64,000 nt of DNA. It comes from Pseudomonas farris. Its GTDB lineage: Bacteria; Pseudomonadota; Gammaproteobacteria; Pseudomonadales; Pseudomonadaceae. Positions 17,213 to 29,400 of the stretch are shown here, piece by piece. The translations under genes were made by a program, and so were the position numbers. The notes below the pieces were generated by a model. It did no database searches and was not told where the DNA came from. It saw nothing but the letters and a program-made list of their open reading frames with translations. Where the stretch lies: positions 349,981 through 413,980 of the forward strand of contig NZ_JAHSTV010000007.1 of NCBI RefSeq assembly GCF_019145235.1, written 5' to 3'. Position 1 is the stretch's first letter. Every line of letters begins with the position of its first letter.

Positions 17213-20200
17213 TCAGCTGTTCTGTGCAGCCTTGGCGTTTTGCAGTTGCCGGGCTTTTTCCGTCAACAAGGCTTTTTCTTCCGGGCTCATGCTGTCCAGG
17301 CGCAACCGTGTCCGGGCCAGTTTCTCCAGTTGACCGGGGCTGCTTTCCCGAGATCGCAACACCAATGCCAAACCCGCCACGGTCGGATGATCAAACACCA
17401 CACCGGGATGGATTTCGCACTGCAACAACTTGCGAATACCGGCCACCAGTTTGATCACCAACAACGAATGGCCACCGGCGGCGAAGAAATCCCGATCAAT
17501 GCCCAAACGCTCAACACCCAGCAGCTGCGCCATGCGTGCCGCGAGCAATTGCTCGAGCGCATCCCGTGGCGCCAGACATTCTTCGTCAACCAGGCTTGCG
17601 CTGAGTTGCTGCAACGTCTTGCGGTCGATCTTGCCATTGGCCAGCCGTGGAAAACGCTCGATGAACTGCACGTGCTGCGGCAGCATCACGGCGGGCAGGC
17701 GCTGGGCCAGTTCGCTGCGAACGACCTCAAGCAAGGCCGGCGAAGGTGGCTGATGAGGCACGACGAATGCCTGCATCCCCTGTTCAGCTGTAGCGCCTGG
17801 CAACACCAGTGCTTCAGCCACCTGAGGCAGGCGCAGCAGTTCAGCTTCGATCTCCACCAGTTCGATACGGAAACCACGCACCTTGATTTGTTGATCGCGC
17901 CGACCGTGCAACTGAATCGCCAAATCCGGGCGATAACGCGCCAGATCTCCGGTGCGATACAGACGTTCCTGAGGATTGAACGGGCTCTGAATGAACACCT
18001 GCGCATCGGCCTCGGCATTGATGTAACCACGGCATAATTGCGCGCCACCCAGGTACAGTTCGCCCAACATCCCGACCGGGGCCAGTTGCAAGTGGTCGTC
18101 AAGGACATACACCTGATTGTTACCCAGCACCTGGCTGAGGGCGGCAGTCTCTTGAATTCCACCGTCCAGCAACAGCGGATGGATCAGCACACCCACCGTC
18201 GCTTCCGTCGGGCCGTAGTGGTTGAACACCCGGCAATCGCTGCGCAACTGAGCGATACGCTCAAGCAGCGTTGGGGCGATCGGTTCGCCACCGAGAATCA
18301 GCGTAGACGGCAGTAGCGGACTGTCGCTGTCGAGCAGCGCGGCAAGGTGCGACGGAACGATCTTCAGGCAATCGATAGCCTGCTGTTTCAAGTAATCGGC
18401 GAACAACCGGCCGTCCTGCATCTGCTCGTCACTGGCCACATGCAGCGTCGCACCGTTGAACAGGGCACCAAACAATGCGGTGTTACCCAAGTCTGCCGCC
18501 ACGGTAGACGAGAAGCCAACGTGTTTACACTGATTAAGCCCCAGGGCCTGACTGGCATGAGCGGTGTAATTGAGCAATTGTTGATGTTCGATCACTACGC
18601 CTTTGGGTACACCGGTGGAGCCTGAAGTGAACAGCACATAGGCCGCATCGCTGCCCTGGGTATCGAATTCGATGACCGGTGCCGACAGGTCCGTCGATTG
18701 GCACAATTGATTCAGTGTGGAGACGCTCAACGAATGACCGTGCCACTGATCAATCTGCGCGGCATCCACCAGCAGCAAAGCGGCCCCGGCCTGCTCCAGC
18801 ATCAACGCCTGACGCGCCATCGGCCATTGCGGGTCCAGCGGCAGATACGCCGCACCGACACGCCAGGCCGCCAGCATCGCCACCACCAGATCGGCCGAGC
18901 GCGGCAACGCCAACGCGACGATCGAACCTCGGGCCAGGCCCTGGGCTTTCAAAGCCTTGGCCAACACGTCGACATTGGCCTGCAATTGCCCGTAGCTCAG
19001 GTGTTGCTGCGCGTCGGTCAGTGCGACAGTGTCCGGTGTGGCATGCGCCCAATCGGCAATGCGCTGTGGCAAGTATCGGCCATCCACCAGCGGCCGAGGT
19101 GGCGGGTTGATTGCCAGCAAGCGTTGTTGCTCGGCGGCCCCCAGCAATGCCAGTTGCCCCGGCTCGGCTTGAGGATTGGCCACGATGCTCGCCAGCAATA
19201 CGCTGAACTGCGTCATCAGCCCTTCGACAGCCGTCAGCGAATAACGCTGCGTGGCGTAGTGAAGATGCAGGCGGCCCGATTCGCCCGGTTCGAATTGTAG
19301 CATCAGTTCAAATTGAGTTTCCCGAGCAACGGGACGCTGCACGGGTGTCCACTGCAGCGCGCTTGAAGTCTGGGGCTGCGGTGCGCGCCAGATTACGAAA
19401 CCATAGGCCGGTCTGGCCGCCTCGGATGCGAGTTCCGGCAACCAGTATTCCTGCCAGGTGCGGTGTTCATCCAGGCGTGCTGCCAGTTCACCGACCCAGG
19501 CGCTGAACGAAGTACGTGCCGCCATCGACAAATGCAGCGGCAGGGTTTTCTCGAAAACGCCCACGGCGTCGCAGAAATACTCATAGTCGTCGCGACTGTC
19601 GTGCCGCACCCCGACCAGTATCTGTTCGTTCCCGCCCAGACGCCCCAACAGCAACCACCAGACGGCTTGCATCACGACGCTCAGCGGTTGCGCCAGCGAG
19701 CCTGCCAACTGCTGCAGCGCGTTATGCAGCGTGGGCTCAAGCGTGGTCGTCAACAGCGCTGTAGCGGACGATGCCTGGGCGGTTGCGGCCCGGTAGCCCA
19801 GCCATGGGGTGGACAGGTCGACATCCGCGCCTTGCAGGTGCTGCTGCCAGTAAGTCCGGGCACTGGCCGCATCCTCGTCGAGCACCACTTCGCTGCGCCA
19901 TTCCAGGTACTGGGTGAATTCCCCGGTCTCGTCATCAGCCTCGGCCAGCCCCTGCTCATACTCCCGCAACAGTTGCTGATAAATCAGCCGCAAGCCGCTT
20001 TCATCGATGCAGTGCCGGGCAACGCCGAGCACCAGGGTCCAGTGATTGTCCGCCTGGTGATAGAGCATCGCCTGAGCGCTCTCCGACTCACCGACGACAA
20101 ACGATCGTGCCGCCCATTCGGCGAGTTGAGCGTGGATTTCGACCGCCGTTTCCAGGCGTGTCTGCACCGTCAACGGGAAGCGCCCGGCCCCCCCGGCGAA

Positions 20201-20443
20201 CTGGCGCAGACCATGGAAGCCCGGCGCCTTGGCCAGGCGCGGCACCAGCATCGGTTGCTGCGCCAACAGCGCATCCAGCGCCGCTTGCAGACGCTGCGGG
20301 TCAAGCGCACCGGTAATGTCCACTCCCAGCAAATGCAGCGCATCACTGCAGGCCGGGGCCTTGGGCAGTTGCTCGAGCAACCCCTGCTGCTCGGGAGTCA
20401 GGGCGAAACCCAGGTCCTGCGCGTCCATCGATACCTCATTCAT
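17213..20443 (-). CDS. NRPS half-module: interface domain - Asp adenylation - thiolation
   Basis: A 1076-aa protein. Residues about 5-430 are a condensation-like domain whose HHxxxDG motif is altered to RHCIDES (residues 143-149), as in the interface domains that pair with siderophore aspartyl beta-hydroxylases. The adenylation domain (about 450-950) has pocket residues D-L-T-K-I-G-H-V-G-K, matching the Asp code. The thiolation domain is near 965-1035 (FFAAGGHSLLV), followed by a charged helical tail (about 1040-1076) that could dock to the terminal module. Its start overlaps the upstream stop (ATGA). It supplies Asp for hydroxylation by the domain at the end of the previous protein. There is no thioesterase, so the chain must pass to the plus-strand C-A-T-TE protein. 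Confidence 0.9.
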   Translation of the reverse strand: MNEVSMDAQDLGFALTPEQQGLLEQLPKAPACSDALHLLGVDITGALDPQRLQAALDALLAQQPMLVPRLAKAPGFHGLRQFAGGAGRFPLTVQTRLETAVEIHAQLAEWAARSFVVGESESAQAMLYHQADNHWTLVLGVARHCIDESGLRLIYQQLLREYEQGLAEADDETGEFTQYLEWRSEVVLDEDAASARTYWQQHLQGADVDLSTPWLGYRAATAQASSATALLTTTLEPTLHNALQQLAGSLAQPLSVVMQAVWWLLLGRLGGNEQILVGVRHDSRDDYEYFCDAVGVFEKTLPLHLSMAARTSFSAWVGELAARLDEHRTWQEYWLPELASEAARPAYGFVIWRAPQPQTSSALQWTPVQRPVARETQFELMLQFEPGESGRLHLHYATQRYSLTAVEGLMTQFSVLLASIVANPQAEPGQLALLGAAEQQRLLAINPPPRPLVDGRYLPQRIADWAHATPDTVALTDAQQHLSYGQLQANVDVLAKALKAQGLARGSIVALALPRSADLVVAMLAAWRVGAAYLPLDPQWPMARQALMLEQAGAALLLVDAAQIDQWHGHSLSVSTLNQLCQSTDLSAPVIEFDTQGSDAAYVLFTSGSTGVPKGVVIEHQQLLNYTAHASQALGLNQCKHVGFSSTVAADLGNTALFGALFNGATLHVASDEQMQDGRLFADYLKQQAIDCLKIVPSHLAALLDSDSPLLPSTLILGGEPIAPTLLERIAQLRSDCRVFNHYGPTEATVGVLIHPLLLDGGIQETAALSQVLGNNQVYVLDDHLQLAPVGMLGELYLGGAQLCRGYINAEADAQVFIQSPFNPQERLYRTGDLARYRPDLAIQLHGRRDQQIKVRGFRIELVEIEAELLRLPQVAEALVLPGATAEQGMQAFVVPHQPPSPALLEVVRSELAQRLPAVMLPQHVQFIERFPRLANGKIDRKTLQQLSASLVDEECLAPRDALEQLLAARMAQLLGVERLGIDRDFFAAGGHSLLVIKLVAGIRKLLQCEIHPGVVFDHPTVAGLALVLRSRESSPGQLEKLARTRLRLDSMSPEEKALLTEKARQLQNAKAAQNS

Positions 20444-23400
20444 GCTCCGGTTTCCTCGGTGTTCATGGCGCCTTGGGCGGTCTGTGCGCTTTCAAGGGCA
20501 CTGCGGTCGAACATGTCGCCCATGGCGACGACGATCTTGCGCGGGCCTTCGAACGGGTCACGGGCGTGAGCCACAAGCATGTTGTCCAGCAGGATCGCAT
20601 CGCCTTTTTGCCAGTCGAAACGCACCGCGCATTCCTCGTACAACTCACCGATGCGCTGCATCACCTCGTCTTCGATCGGCGAGCCATCGCCGTAATAGAC
20701 ATGACGCGGCATCCGCTCCAGGCCGAACATCGACAGCAGGTCTTCACGCACATCCGGCTCCAGCCAATAGATGTGGTGCAACTGCACCTGATTGAAGAAC
20801 GACTTCTCGCCGGTGATCGGGTGACGGATGATCGCCGGCCCCGGAGTACGGGTTTGCAACTCATCGTTGTCGAGCCAGCGCCATTCGATACCACCGGCAC
20901 GGCAACGGGCCTCGACCTCGGCGCGATCTTCGGTCTTGAAGAAGTGCTGCCAGGACACGTCGAGCTTGTCGGTGAACGTGCGTACGTAGAGCAAGCCCTT
21001 GTTTTCGAACTTTTCACGCAGGTCCGCCGGCAGTTTTTCGTACATCAACCGGCAATCGACCACCGGCGTCGCACCGCCCACGGGCGCCGCCTGCTCGCAA
21101 TAGAACATCTGCTTGCGCGGCCAGCGATCCTGATGCGAACTCTCGTTGTGGAACAGGATCATCTTGCGTTCCGGGTACGGCGTGGAGCGGTAGGTGTTCT
21201 TGCCGCCCTCCTTTTTCGGCAGGTCGCCATACTGGCCATAGAGCCCCGGCTGGATCGCTTCGGCAAAGGCTTCAAAGCCCTGAATACCGTCCAGTTCGAA
21301 GCCGCGGAACAGAATGCCGGCGTGCTCGGCCAGTTTCTGTTCGATCAATGACCGGTTGTGGTTGATCCACTCGATCACATCCAGGTGCGGCTCGTTCGGC
21401 TCCAGCAGCAACGGAAACCGCTGCGGTGCAACCAGCAGGGATTCACGCAGCGGCGACGGCCGGACTTTGGCGACCGGAGTCGCGGAACGCTTGAGGAATT
21501 TGCCGAGTTTGTCGGCCTTGGGTCCCGGGGCGGCGGCAGGCATAGCAGCCACCGCGCGGTTGTCGACAGGCATACTGAGAGCTCCCAATTGAATGTCCTG
21601 ATCAGCGACGATCTGTTCCAACAGGGCTATCCAGGCCTTGACCAGGTACTGAATGCGCTCATGTCCGAACAAGGTTGTGGCGAATTGCCAAGTCCCCAGC
21701 AATTGCCCTTCTTCATCGTCAACGAACAATGCCATGTCGAATTTAGAATGGGTCTCGAGCGCCGGCAGCGCTTCCACGCTCAAACCGCCCATGGCCTGGA
21801 CGCGTCCCGGCAGGTTGTTCATCACGAACAACACCTGCACCAACGGGTTCATGCCCTTGTGTCGCGGTACGCCCGAGGCGTCGACGATCATGTCGAACGG
21901 CAGGTCCTGATGCTCCAGGGCGCTGAGCAGGGTTTCCTGGGTCTGCGCGAGGAAGTTCGAGAACTCGGCGCCGGCCTCGAACCGCGAACGCAGCGGCAGC
22001 ACGTTGACGAAGAAACCGATCAGCCGCTCAAGCTCCGGCTGCTCACGCCCGGCGACATCGGCGCCGACCAGCACATCGGCACCACCACTGACCTGGTGCA
22101 GCAGCACCTGGAACGATGCCAGCAGCGTGCTGTACAACGTGACGCCTGCGTCCATGGATAGCTTGCGCAGTGCGCGGCTCAAACCGGTGGTAAGCCGGAA
22201 CTGCACCGCGTCGCCCTCATAGGACGGCGTCAGGCCGCGCGGGTTATCCAGTGGCAGCATCAGCTGCCCGCTGTAACCGGCGAGCCGGTCTTTCCAGTAC
22301 TCGGCCTGTTGCCCCAGAACCCCTTGCTGCTCAAGCGCCTGCTGCCAGAGTGCGAAGTCGGAATACTGCACCTCCAGCGCCGGCAGTGGCGTCAGGTCGC
22401 CGTCCTCGGCACGGTCGTAGCTGTCGTAAACTTGCACCAATTCATTAATCAAAACCCCCATCGACCAACCATCGGAAATGATGTGGTGCATGGCGTACAG
22501 CAACACATGTTCGGTCGGCCCCAGGTGCAGGATTCGCCCACGCAACAGCGGTGCCTGTTCCAGGTCGATCGGTGTGCGCGCGTTATCCAGTGCCGTTTGC
22601 GCCACCTGTTCTTCCTGAGCACTGCGCGACAGCCCGGACAGGTCGATCACCGGGAAGTCCAGCTCGACATGCTCGGCGATCAGCGCAATTGGGTCGCCCT
22701 CGTCGTCCTGCGTATAGGCGGTGCGCAGCACTTCGTGGCGGCGCACCACCTCGGCAAAGCTACTCAATAGTCGCTCGATCGACAGCTCGCCGCGCAAGCG
22801 CAGGGCCATCGGCATGCCGTAGGTCGACGTGCCGCCGGACAACTGCTCGGCGATCCACAGACGGCGCTGCACCAACGACAACGGTGCGCTGTCCTTGGCG
22901 CCATGGGCCTTGAGCGCCACGGAACCAGCGCCCGTGCCCGTCGTTGGCGCGTCCTGCTGCTGGCGCATCCAGATCGCCAGTTCCTTGAGGCGTGGATGGT
23001 TGAACAGGTCACGCAAGCTCAGCGGATGCGCCGAAAGTTTGCGCAACCGTGAAACCGCCTGAGTCGCCAGCAGGGAATGCCCGCCCAACTCGAAGAAGTG
23101 ATCCTCGCGACCGACCCGCTCGAGTTCCAGCACGTTCTGCCAGACCGTCGCAATCTGTTCTTCGAGTTCGCCGACCGGTGCGACAAAGTCCCGAGACGAT
23201 GCGCTGACATCAATGCTCGGCAACGCCTTGCGATCGATCTTGCCATTGGGCGTCAGTGGCAGGCTTTCGAGGAACAGCACATGCGCCGGCACCATGTAAT
23301 CCGGCAGGCTTTCCTTGAGATGAGCCTTAAGTCGTGCTTTGAGTTCTTCGCGCAGTACGGCCTGTGCCGAGGCCTCGCCAAGCGCCAGCGCCGGGTCATC

Positions 23401-26400
23401 GAACACTACGTAGGCGACCAACTGCTGGCCCAATGCGCCCGGATGCGCCACGACCAGCGCTTGTCGCACGCTCGGCGCCTGAAGCAGACGGGCTTCGATC
23501 TCGCCCAGCTCGATACGGAAGCCACGCACTTTCACTTGATGGTCGATACGCCCGGCGTATTGCAATGTGCCGTCGGCCTGATAGCGGGCCAGGTCACCGG
23601 TGCGGTACAAACGTTCGCCGTTGCTGGCAAACGGGTTCGGCACGAACTTCTCGGCGGTCATCGCCGGGCGCCCCAGATAACCGCGAGTGATGCCGGCACC
23701 GGCCAGGTACAACTCGGCCGATGCGCCCAGCGGCGCCGGTTGCAGATCGGCCCCCAGCAGGTAGCTGGCGGTGCCTTTGAGCGGCCGACCGATGTTCGCC
23801 GTGCCGCCGGCTTCGCGGCGACTCCAGGTGGAATAGGTGGTGTCTTCCGAGGGGCCATACAGGTCGTAGACATGTTCGATGCTCGCTTGTTGGTACAACG
23901 TCTCCACCAGACTCTGCTTCAGTGGCTCACCGGCCAGGTTGATGATGCGCACGCCTGACGGTATGTGCCCGGCATCCTGCAATGCGGCAATGGCCGACGG
24001 CACGGTGTTGATCAGGCGTACCTGCTCCCGCGCCGGCAAGTGCGGCAGTTCCAGGGCATTGCGGGCGATGATCAGCGAACCGCCGTTGGCCAGGGTGACA
24101 AACAGCTCCCACACCGACAGGTCGAAGCACACCGACGTCGAGGCCAATACCCCTTGAATGTCGTCGCGGCTGTACACCGACCGCGACCAGTCCATCAGCG
24201 CCAGCACATTGCGATGGGTAATCGCCACGCCTTTGGGCTTGCCGGTGGAACCGGAGGTGTAGATCACGTAGGCCAGGTTGTCCGGCGTCACCGCGGTCAC
24301 CGGCGCGTGGTGCGGATAAGCCGCCAGTGGCGCTTCGAGCTGATCGAGCAGCAGCACCTGAGTATCAGCGCCTGTGGCCAGCGTCGTCGCCACCGCCTGT
24401 TCGGTCAGCAGCACCAGGGCACGGCTGTCCTCAAGCATGTAGGCCACGCGATCGGCCGGATAATCCGGGTCCAGCGGCACATAGGCGCCACCGGCCTTGA
24501 GCACCGCCAGCAGCGCCACCAGCAAGTTGTCGGAACGCTGCATCGCCACGCCAACACGGACTTCCGGGCCGACACCGCATTCGATCAGCTTGTGGGCCAG
24601 ACGATTGGCCCGCGCATCGATGTCGGCATACGTCAGCTGCTGGTTGCCGAAGGTCACGGCCAACGCTTGCGGCTGCACAAAGACCTGACGATCGATCATC
24701 TGCTGAATGCACAGATCCTCGACGCCACAGGCTTCGGTGCGGTTCCAGTCGCGCAGTACCCATTGCTGTTCGGCTTCGTCCAGCAACGCCAACTCGCCGA
24801 GACAACGCTCGGCGCTGGCGCTCATATGGATCAACAGGTGCTGCAACTGGGCGGCCAGTGTCGCCACGGTGGCCGCGGCAAAACGGCTGTGCTGATAGCT
24901 GAAATGCACCGTCAATCGGCTGTCCAGGCTCACCGCCAGCGTCAACGGGTAGTTGGTTTGCTCATGCCTGGCCACCTCGCCGAAGCGCAGGTCTTGCGGC
25001 GCGCCCTGTTGCAGGGCTTCGGCGATCGGGTAGTTCTCGAACACCAGAATGTTGTCGAACAGGGCTTCACCGCTCTGCCCGGCCCAGCGCTGAATGTCGA
25101 ACAGCGGCGTATGTTCCTGCTCACGCAATAACAGATTCTGCGCCTGCACCTGCTGCAACCACTGCGCCAACGGTTGTTCGGCACGGGGGCTGGCGATGAC
25201 CGGCAAGGTGTTGATGAACAGACCGATCTGCTGTTCTACCCCACTCAGCTGCGCCGGACGACCAGAAACCGTGGCGCCGAAACTGACGGTGTCCTGCCCG
25301 GTGTAACGCTGCAACAACAGCAACCAGGCAGCCTGAACCAGGGTGTTGACGGTGACTTTCTGTCCCCGGGCAAAGGTGTTGAGGTCATCGGTGACAGCGG
25401 CGTCCAGGGTCAGGAAATGCTCACCCTGCGTATCGATGCCAGCCTGGTTGCCACGGTAAACCAGCGCGTCGGCCAGACGGGTCGGTGCTTCGTAGTTCGC
25501 CAGTTGGTCCTTCCAGAAGTGCTCGGCGACCTGCGCGTCCTGTTGCCCCAACCACTGGATGTAATCCCGATAACGACCCGCCGCGATCGCCGGTGCCTGG
25601 CCGCTGTAGCGTTGCAGCACTTCGCCCAGCAGCTGCGAGTTGCTCCAGCCATCCATCAGAATGTGGTGGCTGGTGTAAATCAGCTGAAAGCGTTCGGCGG
25701 CGACTTGTACCACCACCAGGCGCAGCAGAGGCGCCTCATGCAGGTCGAAGCCCTGTTGCCGTTGTGCATGAGCCAGTGCCTCGAGCGCTTGGGGCAGGTC
25801 GTTCTGCCCACGCCAGTCATGAAAGGTGAACGGCACTGGCAAGCGTTTGTGGATCACTTGCTGTGGCCGCTGCAATTCGCCGTCCCAGACAAAACTGCTG
25901 CGCAGCACATCGTGCGCATCCAGTGCCGCTTGCCAAGCGTCGCGGAAACGCTCGACCTGCAAACCTTCGACGCCCACGCACAGCTGATTGATGTAATCGC
26001 CGGCCTGCTGCTCGTAGAGGGTGTGGAACAACATGCCTTGCTGCATCGGTGACAACGGGTAAATGTCTTCGACCTGGCGTGGCGCCACGGGCAACGAATC
26101 GAGCTGGATTTGCGTCAACCCGGCCAGCGGGAAGTCCGACGGTGTCAACCCCTGGTGCCGAGCCTGACAGCAGTGCTCGATCAAGATCCCCAGTTCCCGC
26201 GCATAAGCATCCGCCAACCGCGCAATGGTCGACTGATCGAACATCTGCCCGCTGAATGTCCAGCCGATACTCAATTCGCCGCCATACACCCGACCATTGA
26301 GGGTCAGCCAATTGTCCAGAGACGCCAGCGGACTTTGCTGCGCGCCCGCCGATTCGCTGGCCGGGGTGAACAGTGCGCCCGCCTCGTCGCCAAACCCGGC

Positions 26401-29400
26401 ATCGAACTGGCCCAGGTAGTTGAAGGTAATGCGCGGCACGGGCAAGGCTTGCAGCACCTGTCGGGTGCTGTCATTGCCCAGATAGCGCAGCGCGCCAAAG
26501 CCCAGGCCTTTATCGGGGATCGCCCGCAGTTGCTCTTTGATCGCCTTGATCGAGTCCTGCGCAGTCGCCGCCGGGGTCAGCCTGACCGGGAACAGACTGG
26601 TGAACCAGCCTACGCTGCGGCTCAAGTCGAGTTCTTCGAACAACGCTTCGCGACCATGGCCCTCGAGCTGGATCAAGGCCGATGCATCGCCCGTCCAGTC
26701 AGCGATCACCCGCGCCAGCGCCGTCAGCAACAGATCGTTAACCTGTGTGCGATAGGCCGCCGGCGCCTCCTGCAACAGCTGGCGGGTCTGCTCTTTGTCC
26801 AGACGGGTCTGCACATGCAAGGCGTGACGATTGTGCAACTCGCCCTGTGGTCGATCGCAAGGCAAGTCATTGCGCGAATCCTGCAATTGCCCTTGCCAGA
26901 ACGTCAGCTGAGCCTGCATCACCGCACTGTCGGCATGTTGTTGCAAGCGCCGCGCCCAGGCCTGGGTGGCGCTGGTCTTGGCCTGCAATTTGAGCGCTTC
27001 GCCGGCCTGCAACTGCTCGTAAGCCTGTTGCAGGTCTTCGAGCAGAATGCGCCAGGACACGCCGTCGACGACCAGATGGTGGATCACCAGCAACAGACGC
27101 TGGCTGCCATCGGCCATGTTCGCCAGCACGGCGCGCAGCAGATTGCCGCTCGCCAGGTCGAGGCTGCGCTGGGCCTGCTCGCCCAACTGCTCGAGCGCCG
27201 CCGGATCGGCGATCTCGGCGGTCCACAGCAAAGGCGACTGTTGCCAGAGCACCTGTTGCTCAGCCAGCGAACGATGCTGCGCGGTCCAGCGGTTGCCCTG
27301 ACGGATGAAGGCCAGACGCAACGCGTCGTGATGCGTGATCAGTGCCTGCAACGCACGCTCCAGGTGTTGGGCATGCAACGGTTTGGCGGAGTTGAGCAGC
27401 ACCGACTGGTTCCAGTGGTGCGGCTCGGCCATCTCGCGCTCAAAGAACAACTGCTGAAATGGCAGCAATGGCGTGTCGCCGGTGACCGGGCCCTGGTCGA
27501 TGCTCAACCCGCTGTCGCCGACAGTCGCCACCGCCGCGAGGCTTTGCACGTTCTGGTGCAGGAACAAATCTTTGGGGCTGAAATGGATCCCTGCCTGACG
27601 CGCCCGGCTGACCACTTGAATCGAGATGATCGAATCGCCACCCAGCTCGAAGAAGTTGTCGCTGATACCCACCTGCGGCCGACCCAGCACGCTTTGCCAG
27701 ATCTCCACCAACGCCTGTTCGGTGGCAGTGGTCGGTGCGGCGTAAGCCTTGCTGCTGGTGGTCGTGTCAGCCTTTGGCAACGCCTTGCGTTCCAGTTTGC
27801 CGTTGGGGCTGACCGGCATTTTCTCCAGCCACAGCCAATGCTGCGGGACCATGTAATCCGGCAAGGTCTGGCTCAAGTATTCCTTGAGGCTGCGCTGCAC
27901 GGCGTTGCGAACGTCATCGTCGGCGTGCAGCAGTGCGTCGCGGGCCGGCACCACATACGCCACCAACAGCGTGCCGTCCTGGGTGATGACCACCGTTTCA
28001 CGGACTTCGTCGTGTTCGGCCAGGCGCGCTTCGATCTCGCCCAATTCGATGCGCAGGCCACGGATTTTCACCTGATGGTCCATGCGCCCGGCGTACTCGA
28101 TCACCCCGTCGGCACGATAACGCGCCAGGTCACCGGTGCGGTACAGACGCTGGCCGTCGCCGAAGGCACTGGTGACAAACCGCTCGGCGGTCAGTGCTGC
28201 ACGGCGGTGATAACCCCGGGCCAGGCCTTCGCCGCCCAAGTACAACTCACCGATCACACCCACCGGTACCGGCGACAACTCGTGATCGAGAATGTAAGTG
28301 CCCAGGTTGGCGATCGGCTGGCCGATCGGCACGCTGTCGCGACCTTCCTCGATGCACGTCCAGTGCGTAACGTCGATGGCCGCTTCGGTCGGGCCGTAGA
28401 GGTTGTACAGCCCGGCATTGGGCAGCTTGGCAAACACTTGCTGCTGCGCATCCACTTGCAGGGCTTCGCCACTGCACACGATCCGGGTCAGGCTGGTGCA
28501 CTTGCCCACCGAAGGGTCTTGCAGGAACGCCTGCAACATCGAAGGCACGAAGTGCAGCGTGGTGATCTGTTGCGCGGTGATCAGTTCGATCAACTGCGCC
28601 GGATCACGATGAATACCCGGCGCGGCCACTACCAGTGTCGAGCCGGTCAACAGCGGCCAGAAGAATTCCCAGACAGAGACGTCGAAACTGAACGGCGTCT
28701 TTTGCAGCACGCTGTCCGTGTTGTCGAGCCGATAGGCTTGTTGCATCCAGCACAGACGATTGACCAGCGCCGAATGACGGTTGCCCGCCCCTTTCGGTTT
28801 GCCGGTGGAGCCCGAGGTGTAGATCACGTAAGCGAGGTTTTCACCTTCAAGGTCGACGCTTGGGTTGGAATCGCTGTGCCCTTCCAGCCAATCGCCGTCC
28901 TGATCCAGCACCAGGCTGCGAATGCCTGCCGGGATCGGCAATTGCTCAAGCAAGTGGCTCTGGGTCAGCAACAGCTGAATGCCGCTGTCTTCAAACATGT
29001 AGGCCAGGCGTTCCTGCGGGTACTCCGGGTCCAACGGCAAATAAGCACCGCCCGCCTTGAGGATCGCCAACAAGCCCACGACCATTTCCACCGACCGCTC
29101 GACCGCGATGCCCACTAGCACATCCGGGCCGACGCCCTGCTCAATCAGCACGTGAGCCAGTTGATTGGCTCGGCCATTGAGCTCCGCGTAGCTCAAATGT
29201 TGTTCAGCAAACACCAGCGCACACGCATTCGGGGTTTTACCGACCTGTTCTTCGATCAGGTCATGCACGCTGCGGCTCAACGGGTAGTCGACAGCGGTGG
29301 CGTTCCAGTCGACAACCGTCAGTTGCCGCTCCTGGTCATCAAGCACTGCCAATTGCCCGACCGGCCGGTTGATGTCCTCGACCAGGCCCCGCAGCAGATT

